The notes under the pieces are model-generated. The model was not told the DNA's origin and did no database searches. It worked only from the letters and a program-made list of their open reading frames with translations. A stretch of DNA of 64,000 bases, from positions 3,756,001-3,820,000 of the forward strand of contig NZ_CP026362.1 of the NCBI RefSeq assembly GCF_004116955.1, read 5' to 3'. A program made the position numbers and the translations under genes. Positions 36,953-45,804 of this stretch are shown here, one piece after another (position 1 is the stretch's first letter; every line of letters starts with the position of its first letter). Source of the DNA: Bacillus vallismortis. GTDB taxonomy: Bacteria; Bacillota; Bacilli; Bacillales; Bacillaceae.

Positions 36953-36981
36953 AAAGCTGCGTGATTCAGCAGCCTTTTCAG
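36953..36981 (-). terminator. Terminator after the 56-residue gene
   Basis: On the minus strand GGCTGCTGAATCACGCAGC is followed by TTTTTT. It lies 14 bases past the stop codon. Confidence 0.75.
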
Positions 36982-36994
36982 TTGAAATATCGTG

Positions 36995-37165
36995 TTAGGA
37001 AAGATGCATCCGGCGTTTTTGGCGGATGGCGTCAAGGTCGATTAGGTTGTTTTGATGAGGTGCGGCTGCTGGCTGAGGGCTTGTCTTTTGCGGTTTGCGG
37101 CGATTGTCTTTGCTGAAAGAAAAAAGAAGATAGCCGCATAATGCGATGATAACAACTAGGATCAT
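36995..37165 (-). CDS. Small membrane-anchored protein (56 residues)
   Basis: ATG at 37165 follows GGGAGGTATGTAAC, a strong site. The product starts MILVVIIALCGYLLFSF, one membrane helix. A basic, proline- and alanine-rich tail follows (SKDNRRKPQKTSPQPAAAPH), ending IDLDAIRQKRRMHLS. A hairpin terminator follows. It falls below the usual 60-residue cut-off and is easily missed. It may correspond to a small yxj gene of strain 168, but I cannot name it. Function unknown. Confidence 0.7.
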   Translation of the reverse strand: MILVVIIALCGYLLFSFSKDNRRKPQKTSPQPAAAPHQNNLIDLDAIRQKRRMHLS

Positions 37166-37478
37166 GTTACATACCTCCCAAAAAAGTTTTGGTATTCTCT
37201 ATTGTACGGATAAATGGTCAAAAAGTATTCAAAAAATTCAAAATAAATCCAATGTTACATAGCTGCCCCTCTAAAACAGTCTAACCTGATAGCCTGAAAA
37301 TAGTCTTATATCATGGTGATTTCTCTTGTTGATGATTGGTTCTATCGTTACTATCGACAGAAAAATAAATTCCTTTATATTACTTTTAACCTAAATTTAC
37401 GTGATTCCAATTGCCTGTTTTTGGATGTTTTTTTCGTGCTTGTTTGATGTATACCCTATTTTGCGCCATTGAACACAA
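37166..37478. other. Intergenic stretch without a recognised gene
   Basis: AT-rich sequence upstream of the 56-residue gene. It holds no open frame with a ribosome binding site and no clear promoter match. Confidence 0.4.
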
Positions 37479-37507
37479 AAAACCCAAATCACGGAGCATT
37501 TGGGTGG
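37479..37507 (-). terminator. Terminator after the 41-residue gene
   Basis: On the minus strand CCCAAATGCTCCGTGATTTGGG is followed by TTTTTT, 45 bases past the stop codon. Confidence 0.8.
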
Positions 37508-37551
37508 TACGAGGAAACGCAGATAGTGGTTTTGGGGAATGGGATGACTGA

Positions 37552-37677
37552 TTAGAAGAAGCGTTTGAACATTTTTCTGATTTTTTGAAATGCGCTTGAT
37601 TTCTTTTGGATGATAGGCGGACGGGTCATGAACCATTTTTTTAATAGACTTTTTGCAGCAATTGCATGTTTTGTCAT
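37552..37677 (-). CDS. Cationic 41-residue peptide behind a SigW-type promoter
   Basis: ATG at 37677 follows GAGGAGG by seven bases. The product has many Lys/Arg residues and no acidic ones (MTKHAIAAKSLLKKWFMTRP, ending FQKIRKMFKRFF). It can form an amphipathic helix. It has its own promoter matching SigW, its own start site and a terminator, so it is a complete transcription unit. SigW governs defence against membrane-active antimicrobials. The peptide could act at the membrane or be antimicrobial itself. Both are inference. I do not recognise a named gene. Confidence 0.7.
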   Translation of the reverse strand: MTKHAIAAKSLLKKWFMTRPPIIQKKSSAFQKIRKMFKRFF

Positions 37678-37709
37678 TGTTTCTCCTCCTCAACCGTTGA
37701 TACTTGTTT

Positions 37710-37736
37710 TACGGAGGACGCATGAGAAATGTTTCA
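37710..37736 (-). promoter_or_regulatory. SigW-type promoter for the 41-residue peptide
   Basis: TGAAAC (37736-37731), a 17-base spacer, then CGTA (37713-37710) is an exact match to the ECF SigW core consensus. It lies about 33 bases upstream of the start codon. Confidence 0.8.
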
Positions 37737-37745
37737 TTTTCACGT

Positions 37746-37777
37746 AAAAAACCAGTCCTTTTTTGGACTGGCTTTGG
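37746..37777. terminator. Terminator after pepT
   Basis: CCAGTCC and GGACTGG pair around TTTTTT just beyond the pepT stop, with flanking A and T runs. Confidence 0.65.
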
Positions 37778-37786
37778 CATTAGGCA

Positions 37787-39019
37787 TTATGCCTGTTCTT
37801 CAAACAGCTTTGCAATCTCAATGATGACGTTGACGGCTTTGACCATGTTATCGGCTGAAATGTATTCGAATTTGCCGTGGAAGTTTTCTCCGCCGGTAAA
37901 GATGTTTGGCGTCGGGAGTCCCATATAGGACAGCTGGGAACCGTCCGTTCCGCCGCGGATTGGAGAAATTTTTGGTTCGATGCCGAGGTTTTCCATCGCT
38001 TGCTTTGCAATGTTGACGATTTCGATGACAGGTTCGATTTTCTCTCTCATGTTGTAGTATTGATCGTTCATATCAAGCTGAATCCGGTCTTGTCCGTATT
38101 CGTTTTGCAATTCCTCGACGACACGCTTCATCGTTTGTTTTCTGCTTTGGAAGTTCTCTTTGTCAAAGTCTCTGATAATGTAGTGCAGCTTTGTTTCCTC
38201 TACATCTCCTTGAATGGAGAGCAGGTGGTAGAAACCTTCATAGCCGTCTGTATACTCAGGCGCTTCGTCTGCCGGCAGCAGGCTGTTGAGCTTCATCGCG
38301 ATTTTCACGGAGTTGATCATTTTTCCTTTTGCGGTGCCGGGATGTACGTTGTTGCCTTTGACTGTGATTTTTGCGGCAGCGGCATTGAAGCTTTCGTATT
38401 CAAGCTCGCCAAGCGGGCCGCCGTCAACTGTATAGGCGAAGGACGCATTGAATCGTTTCACATCAAATTTGTGCGGCCCTCTTCCGATTTCTTCATCCGG
38501 CGTAAAGGCGACTCTGATGGTGCCGTGTTTGATTTCAGGGTGTTTGATGAGGTAATCCATGGCTGTCATGATTTCGGCAATCCCGGCTTTATTGTCCGCG
38601 CCGAGCAGGGTTGTGCCGTCTGTGGTGATGAGTGTGTGGCCCTTATAGCCAGTTAGCTCTGGGTATTGATTAGGTGACAGGATGACCTGCAGCTTTTCGT
38701 TCAGAACGATGTCTTTTCCATCATAGCTTTCAACGATTTGCGGATTGACATTTTTGCCGGTAAAGTCTGTGGCGGTGTCAACATGGGCGAGAAAGCCGAT
38801 TGTCGGAACGTCTTTATTTGTATTGGAGGGAAGAGTCGCCATGACATAGCCGTTATCATCAATGGTTACGTCTTGCATGCCGATTGATTTCAATTCATCA
38901 ACAAGCATATTTCCTAACGTCAATTGGCCGGGTGTGGAAGGGCAGGTGTCGACCGATTCATCAGACTGTGTATCGACTTTTACGTATGTAGTAAACCGTT
39001 TCATGATTTCTTCTTTCAT
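37787..39019 (-). CDS. pepT: Tripeptidase T, PepT
   Basis: A 410-residue M20-family zinc aminopeptidase that removes the N-terminal residue from tripeptides in the cytoplasm. Metal-binding motifs are [11 protein letters not shown] (His, Asp) and [13 protein letters not shown], with the catalytic pair in [19 protein letters not shown] was taken as the start, nine bases after AAAGGAGA, giving the usual length. It is monocistronic with a terminator. Confidence 0.92.
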   Translation of the reverse strand: MKEEIMKRFTTYVKVDTQSDESVDTCPSTPGQLTLGNMLVDELKSIGMQDVTIDDNGYVMATLPSNTNKDVPTIGFLAHVDTATDFTGKNVNPQIVESYDGKDIVLNEKLQVILSPNQYPELTGYKGHTLITTDGTTLLGADNKAGIAEIMTAMDYLIKHPEIKHGTIRVAFTPDEEIGRGPHKFDVKRFNASFAYTVDGGPLGELEYESFNAAAAKITVKGNNVHPGTAKGKMINSVKIAMKLNSLLPADEAPEYTDGYEGFYHLLSIQGDVEETKLHYIIRDFDKENFQSRKQTMKRVVEELQNEYGQDRIQLDMNDQYYNMREKIEPVIEIVNIAKQAMENLGIEPKISPIRGGTDGSQLSYMGLPTPNIFTGGENFHGKFEYISADNMVKAVNVIIEIAKLFEEQA

Positions 39020-39221
39020 TTCCAATCATCTCCTTTGTCTTATCTTATCATGGCGGGGCGAGACATTTCTATTGCACAATACCGTTACGAATGGCAAACA
39101 CGACTGCCTGTGTCGGTCTTGGAATATAGGGGCTCATCGCCATGTCATCAAATCCTTTCTGCATGAAGCATAGCGAATATCGGAAAAGAAAACGTCAACC
39201 GGCAGATTGATTTTTCAGATG

Positions 39222-40100
39222 CTATACTTGTTCGCGCTGCATAAAGTCATGTAACATAGCGTGAAAGTGCTGAATGTCCTCGTTGTTTCTTTTCCACATA
39301 ATAAACGTCTGGGACGCCGGCAATTTAAGTTGCGGGGGCGTGCTTACAGCCATCAGCTTTTTTTCTGCCTCTTCCTGCTTGATGATGTAGGTGAGGAGGA
39401 ATGATGCCCCCATTCCCGCTTTTATCATATGGACAGCCGCATCAATCTGCCCGGCAGCCATCGTTTGAAGGTGAGGGTAATGTGAACGGATGTTGTATAA
39501 AAAAGCATCCTCATATGCAGGGTGATCATGCGTGAGAAGCCGAAAATGGCTGAAGATAGAAGCAGCATCAGCAGTCGTGTTTTCCTGGAAAGGAGCCGCC
39601 AAACACAGCGTGCCTTCGCATATGTGCTGATAATAGAGCGTGTTTGCGTTCGGATCTTTCCGCGACAAACCAATATCAGCTTCATTTTGTTCCACCGCTT
39701 TTTTGATCTCATCAGATCCAGCCACATGAGTTGAAAGTTCAACATGCGGGTGTTTTTGGATATAAGCCGGGAGAAAACGAGGCAAGATATAGGACGCAAT
39801 GTAGGGATGGACGGCCAGTGTAAGTGAACGGCTGTATCCTTGCTTCCATTGGCTGACTTTTTGCTTTCCCGCTTGGTATACATGGATCATTTCTTTGGCA
39901 TAAGGCAGAAACAGCCTGCCTTCGTCAGTCAGGACGACGCGTCTCCCGGGATGCAAAAACAGCCGCATGTCCAGTTCATTTTCTAATTTTCGTATATGTT
40001 GAGAAACAGCCGGCTGGGTGAGGTAAAGACGCTCAGCCGTTTCTCTGAAGTTCTCTGATTCCGCTGCGACGATAAAGGTTTGCAGCCATTTTAAATCCAT
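39222..40100 (-). CDS. yxjO: LysR-family regulator YxjO
   Basis: A 292-residue LysR-type regulator. The N-terminal helix-turn-helix is at residues 1-60 (DLKWLQTFIVAAESENFRET, LTQPAVSQHIRKLE), followed by a periplasmic-binding-like effector domain (LTLAVHPYIASYILPRFLPA). The gene is divergent from yxkA, the usual layout for a LysR gene and its target. A palindrome, TAACAA-A-TTGTTA, lies between them. The effector is unknown. Confidence 0.8.
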   Translation of the reverse strand: MDLKWLQTFIVAAESENFRETAERLYLTQPAVSQHIRKLENELDMRLFLHPGRRVVLTDEGRLFLPYAKEMIHVYQAGKQKVSQWKQGYSRSLTLAVHPYIASYILPRFLPAYIQKHPHVELSTHVAGSDEIKKAVEQNEADIGLSRKDPNANTLYYQHICEGTLCLAAPFQENTTADAASIFSHFRLLTHDHPAYEDAFLYNIRSHYPHLQTMAAGQIDAAVHMIKAGMGASFLLTYIIKQEEAEKKLMAVSTPPQLKLPASQTFIMWKRNNEDIQHFHAMLHDFMQREQV

Positions 40101-40129
40101 AACTTATCTCCTTCACTGCAAGTAATCAA

Positions 40130-40142
40130 TAACAAATTGTTA
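40130..40142. promoter_or_regulatory. Palindromic operator candidate between yxjO and yxkA
   Basis: TAACAA, one A, TTGTTA is a perfect 13-base dyad in the yxjO-yxkA divergent spacer. LysR proteins bind such interrupted dyads. Binding here is inferred. Confidence 0.4.
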
Positions 40143-40231
40143 AGTGAACATACGCATTTGCTTTTCACTGATTATACATCCATTCGTTTAGTATACCTAT
40201 AGAATGAGAAAATAGAGAGAGGGATTCATAT

Positions 40232-40738
40232 ATGAACATATACGTAGAAGCAAATCCGTATTTACATGACAAGTTTTCAAAATACACTGATGAAAAATAT
40301 AAAAGAGAAGGGAATCCATTTGTATCCTTTCCGATTCGTTTTGAGGACGTCCCGCCCGGCGCAAAGACGCTCGCGCTTACTTTCATTGATCATGACGCCA
40401 TTCCCGTATGCGGATTCAGCTGGATTCACTGGACAGCGGCAAACATTCCGGCGCGCATCGCAGAGCTTCCTGAGCATGCGAGCGAGGAAAGACAGGACTT
40501 GATGATACAAGGGCAAAACAGCTTTGCTTCACCGCTTGCGGGAAGCTGCAATCCAAAGGTGATTCATCAGTATTGCGGGCCGACACCGCCTGACAAGGAT
40601 CATGCTTACACGCTGACGGTCTATGCTTTAGACACAGAGCTGAATCTTCAGCAGGGCTTTTATATGAATCATCTCTATCAGGAAATGAAGGGGCACATTC
40701 TCGCTGAGACCTCTATTGAAATACTGGCAAGGGTGTAA
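40232..40738 (+). CDS. yxkA: PEBP-family (YbhB/YbcL-like) protein YxkA
   Basis: A 168-residue cytoplasmic protein of the phosphatidylethanolamine-binding/RKIP family. It has the conserved AKTLALTFIDHDAIP, FSWIHWTAANIP with the anion-pocket His, and YCGPTPPDKDHAYTLTVYAL. The ATG follows AGAGAGGGATT. The physiological role in bacteria is unclear. The divergent LysR gene is a likely regulator. Confidence 0.85.
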   Translation: MNIYVEANPYLHDKFSKYTDEKYKREGNPFVSFPIRFEDVPPGAKTLALTFIDHDAIPVCGFSWIHWTAANIPARIAELPEHASEERQDLMIQGQNSFASPLAGSCNPKVIHQYCGPTPPDKDHAYTLTVYALDTELNLQQGFYMNHLYQEMKGHILAETSIEILARV

Positions 40739-40852
40739 GAAGAATATGAACAAATGATTAATAAACGATTAAACTTCTTGAAAATGGATGTGGAAAGCTT
40801 CTGAAAACTTTATAATAGGAAACAATACATTCTCTTTAGGAGGTTATACATC

Positions 40853-41875
40853 ATGGCAATACTTGTTACAGGCGGCGCGGGGTACATCGGAAGTCACACA
40901 TGTGTTGAATTATTAAATAGCGGCTATGAGATTGTCGTTCTAGATAATCTGTCGAATAGTTCGGCTGAGGCGCTGAACCGCGTCAAGGAGATTACAGGAA
41001 AAGATGTAACGTTCTATGAAGCCGATCTATTGGACCGGGAAGCGGTAGAAACAGTCTTTGCGGAAAACGAGATTGAAGCTGTGATTCACTTTGCGGGGTT
41101 AAAAGCAGTCGGTGAGTCTGTTGCGATTCCGCTCAAATATTATCATAATAATCTCACAGGAACGTTTATGTTATGTGAGGTCATGGAGAAATACGGTGTT
41201 AAAAAAATCGTGTTCAGTTCGTCCGCGACAGTCTACGGCATTCCGGAAACATCGCCGATTACGGAGGACTTTCCGTTAGGCGCGACTAATCCTTATGGAC
41301 AGACAAAGCTTATGCTGGAACAAATTTTGCGTGATCTATATAAAGCCGACAATGAGTGGAGCGTTGCGCTGCTTCGTTACTTTAATCCGTTCGGCGCGCA
41401 TCCAAGCGGACGGATCGGTGAAGACCCGAACGGCATTCCAAATAACCTCATGCCATATGTGGCGCAGGTAGCGGTAGGCAAGCTGGAGCAATTAAGCGTA
41501 TTCGGAAATGACTATCCGACAAAAGACGGGACAGGCGTACGCGATTATATTCATGTCGTTGACCTCGCAGAAGGCCATGTCAAAGCGCTGGAAAAAGTAT
41601 TGAACACCACAGGAGCCGAAGCGTACAACCTCGGAACAGGCACAGGCTACAGCGTGCTAGAAATGGTCAAAGCCTTTGAAAAAGTGTCAGGAAAAGAGGT
41701 TCCGTACCGTTTTGCGGACCGCCGCCCTGGAGACATTGCGACCTGCTTCGCAGATCCCGCAAAAGCCAAGCGGGAACTGGGCTGGGAAGCAAAACGCGGC
41801 CTTGAGGAAATGTGCGCCGATTCCTGGAGATGGCAGTCTTCTAATGTGAATGGGTATAAGAGTGTAAAATCATAA
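40853..41875 (+). CDS. galE: UDP-glucose 4-epimerase GalE
   Basis: A 340-residue short-chain dehydrogenase that interconverts UDP-glucose and UDP-galactose, feeding teichoic acid and exopolysaccharide synthesis and galactose use. It has the NAD-binding [10 protein letters not shown] at residues 6-15, catalytic Ser/Tyr-Lys ([17 protein letters not shown]) and the C-terminal [12 protein letters not shown]. The ATG follows AGGAGG. It is monocistronic with a strong terminator. Confidence 0.93.
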   Translation: MAILVTGGAGYIGSHTCVELLNSGYEIVVLDNLSNSSAEALNRVKEITGKDVTFYEADLLDREAVETVFAENEIEAVIHFAGLKAVGESVAIPLKYYHNNLTGTFMLCEVMEKYGVKKIVFSSSATVYGIPETSPITEDFPLGATNPYGQTKLMLEQILRDLYKADNEWSVALLRYFNPFGAHPSGRIGEDPNGIPNNLMPYVAQVAVGKLEQLSVFGNDYPTKDGTGVRDYIHVVDLAEGHVKALEKVLNTTGAEAYNLGTGTGYSVLEMVKAFEKVSGKEVPYRFADRRPGDIATCFADPAKAKRELGWEAKRGLEEMCADSWRWQSSNVNGYKSVKS

Positions 41876-41912
41876 ACAAAAGGACTGGGGGTTTCCCCCA
41901 GTCCTTCTTTCT
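41874..41912. terminator. Terminator between galE and the zinc-ribbon gene
   Basis: AAAAGGACTGGGGG, TTT, CCCCCAGTCCTT is a strong symmetric hairpin between convergent genes. Confidence 0.85.
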
Positions 41913-42837
41913 ATTGATCTAAGTTTACTTCAAATGTAAATGGATTGATTGTTATATCGTAATTTTCGGAAGATCCTTCTAATATAATTTTTGCTGTTTT
42001 GCTTTCGATTTTAGGGAAAACAATAACCCCTTCAGTGTTAACTCCTGGTAAGATTTCACTTTGAATTTTAGGATAACTTGATAGGTCGTCTTTACGCTCA
42101 AGCTGTTTATTATCAGCGATGATTTTGGCATTGAAGTCATAAAAATTGATTTCATCTTGTGATTTGTTTTCTATCTTAACATAAAGACGAGTTTCTTTTT
42201 CCGCAAGTTCAACTTTTTGAAGCGTAAGTGCAAATCCGTGCTGGTTCTGTGTTTTATCCACGTTAATTGTTTTTTGAGCTGGGGCGAAAGCTGTTGCATA
42301 GTCGCTTTTTTCAATGGAATCGGCAATGATTCTCGGCGCTGAAACAGAACCACCCAATGCGTTTTCACCATCATATTTGTCTTTCACCGTACCGACGACA
42401 TGAATAATATCGTCATCTTTAATATCTAAATCAGAGTCGTCGCTCATAATAAGTGTATTCTTGCTTAACTTTTCCGGATTGTTATAGCCTTGAAGGTATG
42501 TGCCATCGTCGTCTTGTTCAACGTCAAAAACCTTTACATACAGATCGACTTTATAATTTTTAAATTGATCGGCATTAGTATATAGTTTTTCTATATCAGC
42601 CTTTTGTACTGTTTTTGTTGACTTTTTAGAATCGGAGCCGGTTGTAGTAGAAGCTTGAGAGTCTTCGCTGTTTCCGATGTTTGCAAGAATGATAATGACT
42701 ACTATCGCTAGAATAAACGTAATGATTTTATGCCTCATAAAAAAGTTACGTTGATCTTTACCGCAATTCGGACATTTCTTAACACCTTTTGCGATCTCTT
42801 GGCCGCAAGCTTTACAGTGTAGTAGCTTTCCTGACAT
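41911..42837 (-). CDS. Zinc-ribbon membrane protein with extracytoplasmic OB and DUF4352-like domains
   Basis: A 308-residue protein in the position of yxkC of strain 168, but longer than I recall that gene, so no symbol is given. An N-terminal four-cysteine zinc ribbon (HCKACGQEIAKGVKKCPNCG) is followed by one membrane helix (about residues 35-53, IITFILAIVVIIILANI). The rest lies outside: an OB-fold-like part (QFKNYKVDLYVKVFDVEQDD) and a C-terminal immunoglobulin-like part (LYVKIENKSQDEINFYDFNA). The start ATG follows AGGAGG. Function unknown. Confidence 0.6.
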   Translation of the reverse strand: MSGKLLHCKACGQEIAKGVKKCPNCGKDQRNFFMRHKIITFILAIVVIIILANIGNSEDSQASTTTGSDSKKSTKTVQKADIEKLYTNADQFKNYKVDLYVKVFDVEQDDDGTYLQGYNNPEKLSKNTLIMSDDSDLDIKDDDIIHVVGTVKDKYDGENALGGSVSAPRIIADSIEKSDYATAFAPAQKTINVDKTQNQHGFALTLQKVELAEKETRLYVKIENKSQDEINFYDFNAKIIADNKQLERKDDLSSYPKIQSEILPGVNTEGVIVFPKIESKTAKIILEGSSENYDITINPFTFEVNLDQ

Positions 42838-43120
42838 TATATTTCCTCCTATGTAATTAATTTCTTTAAATATATGTTCTATTTTGCCTATATATTTTCA
42901 TGTAGTCAATGATAAATCGGAAAAAATATTTTAATTTATATCTTATTAAAAAGGTACTTTTTATCATATCGGCCGAATCTTTCATTTATTAACAGATAAT
43001 GATCTTTTTTGTTTCTCTTAACCTAATGAATAAATCTCCGCAAATACCCCTTGAACCAATTCACACCGTCCCTTATAATGCTAATATTGGAAAGTAAAGA
43101 AGATATGATAAAAACAATGG

Positions 43121-43253
43121 TTTTCTAGGGTTCCGCAATGCATATTGGACTGTGACCGAGAGAAAACACATAACAGCCTTGCTGTTGTGACACGGTGGGA
43201 TAAAAGCCCAGGAGTTTCTGCTCTTTTTGCGAGAGCGTACTCCTGGGTTTTTT
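43121..43253 (+). promoter_or_regulatory. ykkC/yxkD-type (guanidine-I) riboswitch with terminator
   Basis: The leader of yxkD contains CTAGGGTTCCG, GGACTGTGACCGAGAG and ACACGGTGGGATAAAAGCCC, conserved blocks of the ykkC-yxkD RNA. A terminator overlaps its end (CCCAGGAG / CTCCTGGG then TTTTTTT, to 43253). The class was named partly after this gene. Subtype 1 members sense guanidine. I call it guanidine-responsive from recall, and subtype 2 ligands (ppGpp, PRPP) are not excluded. Confidence 0.85.
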
Positions 43254-43287
43254 TGTTGATACTATCTGGAGAAGGAGTGTTTTCGTG

Positions 43288-44124
43288 ATGAAAAAAAGAA
43301 TACTGGATGTGCTTATGCTTGTAATTGGCGCTTTTTTCTTCGCGCTTGCGGTGAATTTGTTTGCGATTCCCAATGACCTTGGGGAAGGCGGGGTCACTGG
43401 GATTACGCTGATCTTGTATTATGTATTTGAATGGTCTCCTGGGATAACGAACTTTATCTTAAATGCGTTTCTGCTTTTAATCGGCTACAAGTTTCTGGAC
43501 GGTAAAACCACTGTCTATACCATCATTGCCGTAGCGGCGAATTCGCTATTCCTCCATCTGACACACGGGTGGAGCACGCCGTCTGATGAATTGATCATCA
43601 ATACGATTTTCGCGGGTGTATTTGCGGGAATCGGTATTGGCATGATCATTCGTGTCGGCGGGACGACAGCCGGTTCTGCGATTCTGGCGAGAATCGCAAA
43701 TAAATATTTAGACTGGAATATCAGCTATGCGCTCTTGTTCTTTGATTTAATTGTGGTATTCAGCTCTTATTTTATTATTGGCGCGGAAAAAATGATGTTT
43801 ACGATCGTGATGCTGTACATCGGTACGAAAGTGATGGACTTCATTATTGAAGGCTTGAATACGAAAAAAGCGATTACGGTCATTTCGGAACATAAGAGTG
43901 AGATTTCAGAGCAAGTAAATACCTTGATGGATCGGGGCGTGACGATTTTATCAGGGAAGGGGAGCTATACGGGCCAATCAAAAGAGATTTTGTATATCGT
44001 CATTAACAAACAGGAGCTGTCCATGCTGAAGAAAATCATCAGAAGCTGTGATAAAAAAGCGTTTGTGATCGTTCATGACGTACGCGATGTGTTTGGCGAA
44101 GGGTTTGTTGATATATCGAAATAA
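43288..44124 (+). CDS. yxkD: YitT-family membrane protein YxkD
   Basis: A 278-residue protein with five or six membrane segments (VLMLVIGAFFFALAVNLFAI, NFILNAFLLLIGYKF, AGVFAGIGIGMIIRVGG). A C-terminal soluble DUF2179 domain follows (AITVISEHKSEISEQVNTLM, DVRDVFGEGFVDIS). The gene is controlled by a guanidine-type riboswitch, so export of guanidine or a related compound is a fair hypothesis. The start is ATG 43288. The GTG at 43285 is equally spaced from GAAGGAG. Confidence 0.85.
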   Translation: MKKRILDVLMLVIGAFFFALAVNLFAIPNDLGEGGVTGITLILYYVFEWSPGITNFILNAFLLLIGYKFLDGKTTVYTIIAVAANSLFLHLTHGWSTPSDELIINTIFAGVFAGIGIGMIIRVGGTTAGSAILARIANKYLDWNISYALLFFDLIVVFSSYFIIGAEKMMFTIVMLYIGTKVMDFIIEGLNTKKAITVISEHKSEISEQVNTLMDRGVTILSGKGSYTGQSKEILYIVINKQELSMLKKIIRSCDKKAFVIVHDVRDVFGEGFVDISK

Positions 44125-44125
44125 A

Positions 44126-44160
44126 GAAAATCCCTCTGCGGGTGAAGCAGAGGGATTTGT
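44126..44160. terminator. Terminator between yxkD and aldY
   Basis: AAATCCCTCTGC and GCAGAGGGATTT pair around a 7-base loop, between convergent genes. Confidence 0.8.
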
Positions 44161-44164
44161 TCGT

Positions 44165-45622
44165 TTAGAACGGATACTTGCGGTATTGCTTCTGAATCGA
44201 AATCCATTTTGTCACGGTAAACTCCTCGACCACCCAAGGGTTTCCGAAGCGGCCGACACCGCTTGCTTTGTTTCCGCCAAAGGCGATGTTCGGCGAATCA
44301 TTGACAGACTGATCGTTAACATGGGTCATGCCGCTGTCAATTTGCAGGGCGAATGTTTCACCTTTTTCTAAATCAGAAGTGAAGACCGCCGAGCTGAGCC
44401 CGTATTCAGTATCATTTGCCATATCAATCGCTTCCTGATCGCTGGAGGCTTTGATAATGGTGGCGATCGGGGCGAACAGCTCGGTTTGGGCGATTTTGCT
44501 GTTGTTGTCAGCGCCGACGAAAACATACGGTGTGAGTACGTTTCCGACGCGTTTGCCTTCAACCGCAAGCTCGATGCCGTCTGCTTTTGCCTGCTCAATG
44601 ATTTCCAGCGCTTTCTCGATTTGGCCCTCGTTGATCAGCGGGCCGACTACGGTTTTCGGATCGGTTTGATCGCCGTACGGGAGCTGTTTGACACGGGCGG
44701 TGAATTTTTCAACAAACTCATCATACACATCTTGGTGAACGATGATCCTGTTGATAATCATACAGATTTGTCCTTGGTGAATAAACTTCCCGAAAATCGC
44801 TGCGTCTACAGCACGATCGACATCCGCGTCTGAAAGGACGGCAAATGGGTTGTTGCCGCCGAGCTCAAGAGCCATTCGCTTGAAGTCGCGCCCGGCGATT
44901 TCACCGATGTGGCGTCCGACCGCGGTTGATCCCGTAAAACTGATTAATCTAGGGATTGGATTTGTCAGCATGCCGTCACCGATTTCTTTTAAGTCCGTCA
45001 ACATGACGTTAAGGACACCCGCAGGAAGACCGGCGTGTTCGAATGCTTTCGCAATGATCGTTCCGCCGGAAAGAGCGGTTTGAATATCAGGCTTGTGAAC
45101 AATGCTGTTTCCTAGCGCGATTGCGGGAGCAATTGTTCTCATTGATAAATTCATCGGAAAATTAAATGGAGAAATCGATGAAATCACGCCGAGCGGAAGG
45201 CGGTAAATCTTATTGATTTTCCCTTCAATATCAGATGGAACCTCTTTGATGCCGCCTAATTCACCGGTATACGTGATGGCTTCATCTATAATTGCAATGG
45301 TTTGTTCAAGCTCGATTGTGGCTTTAATAATGGTTCCGCCCGTTTCGCGGGAGATCATCATGATGATGTCATCACGATTTTCCTGTAAATAGCCGCGTGC
45401 TTTTTGCAGGACTGCTTTTCGGTCTTCCGTTGTGCTCTTGGCCCACTCTTTTTGCGCCCGCTGTGCAATGTCAAACGCATCCTCCAGCTGCTTGCTTGTT
45501 GCCAGAGATGCTGTTGTAATCACAGACTGGTCGTATGGATTCAAGATATCCTCCGTACGTCCGCTTTCTCCTTCTGTCCATTTTCCATTGATAAAACTTT
45601 TGTTTAACGCTTCTAAAGCCAT
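44165..45622 (-). CDS. aldY: Aldehyde dehydrogenase AldY
   Basis: A 485-residue NAD(P)-dependent aldehyde dehydrogenase. It shows SPFNFPMNLSMRTIAPAIA, the cofactor loop FTGSTAVG, the general-base Glu in ALELGGNNP and the catalytic Cys in GQICMIINRI, plus the C-terminal FGGNKASGVGRFG. The closest flavour is benzaldehyde/vanillin-type dehydrogenases, so aromatic aldehydes are possible substrates. The divergent yxkF regulator starts about 180 bp away and may control it. The ATG follows AAAGGAGG. Confidence 0.85.
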   Translation of the reverse strand: MALEALNKSFINGKWTEGESGRTEDILNPYDQSVITTASLATSKQLEDAFDIAQRAQKEWAKSTTEDRKAVLQKARGYLQENRDDIIMMISRETGGTIIKATIELEQTIAIIDEAITYTGELGGIKEVPSDIEGKINKIYRLPLGVISSISPFNFPMNLSMRTIAPAIALGNSIVHKPDIQTALSGGTIIAKAFEHAGLPAGVLNVMLTDLKEIGDGMLTNPIPRLISFTGSTAVGRHIGEIAGRDFKRMALELGGNNPFAVLSDADVDRAVDAAIFGKFIHQGQICMIINRIIVHQDVYDEFVEKFTARVKQLPYGDQTDPKTVVGPLINEGQIEKALEIIEQAKADGIELAVEGKRVGNVLTPYVFVGADNNSKIAQTELFAPIATIIKASSDQEAIDMANDTEYGLSSAVFTSDLEKGETFALQIDSGMTHVNDQSVNDSPNIAFGGNKASGVGRFGNPWVVEEFTVTKWISIQKQYRKYPF

Positions 45623-45804
45623 TGATGATCATCCTCCTTTGGTCCTGCATTACTCTTCTATTTCCGTTGAGACCGATATGTAAACGAATCGGCTTTCCCT
45701 TTCAGTTTCTCCTTCCTGTGCCGGATATACGCTTTTTTATTGGAGAACCTGTGTGTTTCGCCTTATACTGGATATACAGATCCTTACATAAGAGAGGAGA
45801 CCAT

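Noticed and set aside
37397..37693. A 98-codon minus-strand ORF covering the small peptide region
   Set aside because: It reads through the terminator hairpin in its second half. The 41-codon frame with the GGAGG site and SigW promoter is the better gene.
37877..38656. A 259-codon plus-strand ORF opposite pepT
   Set aside because: Antisense to pepT with no ribosome binding site or recognisable domain.
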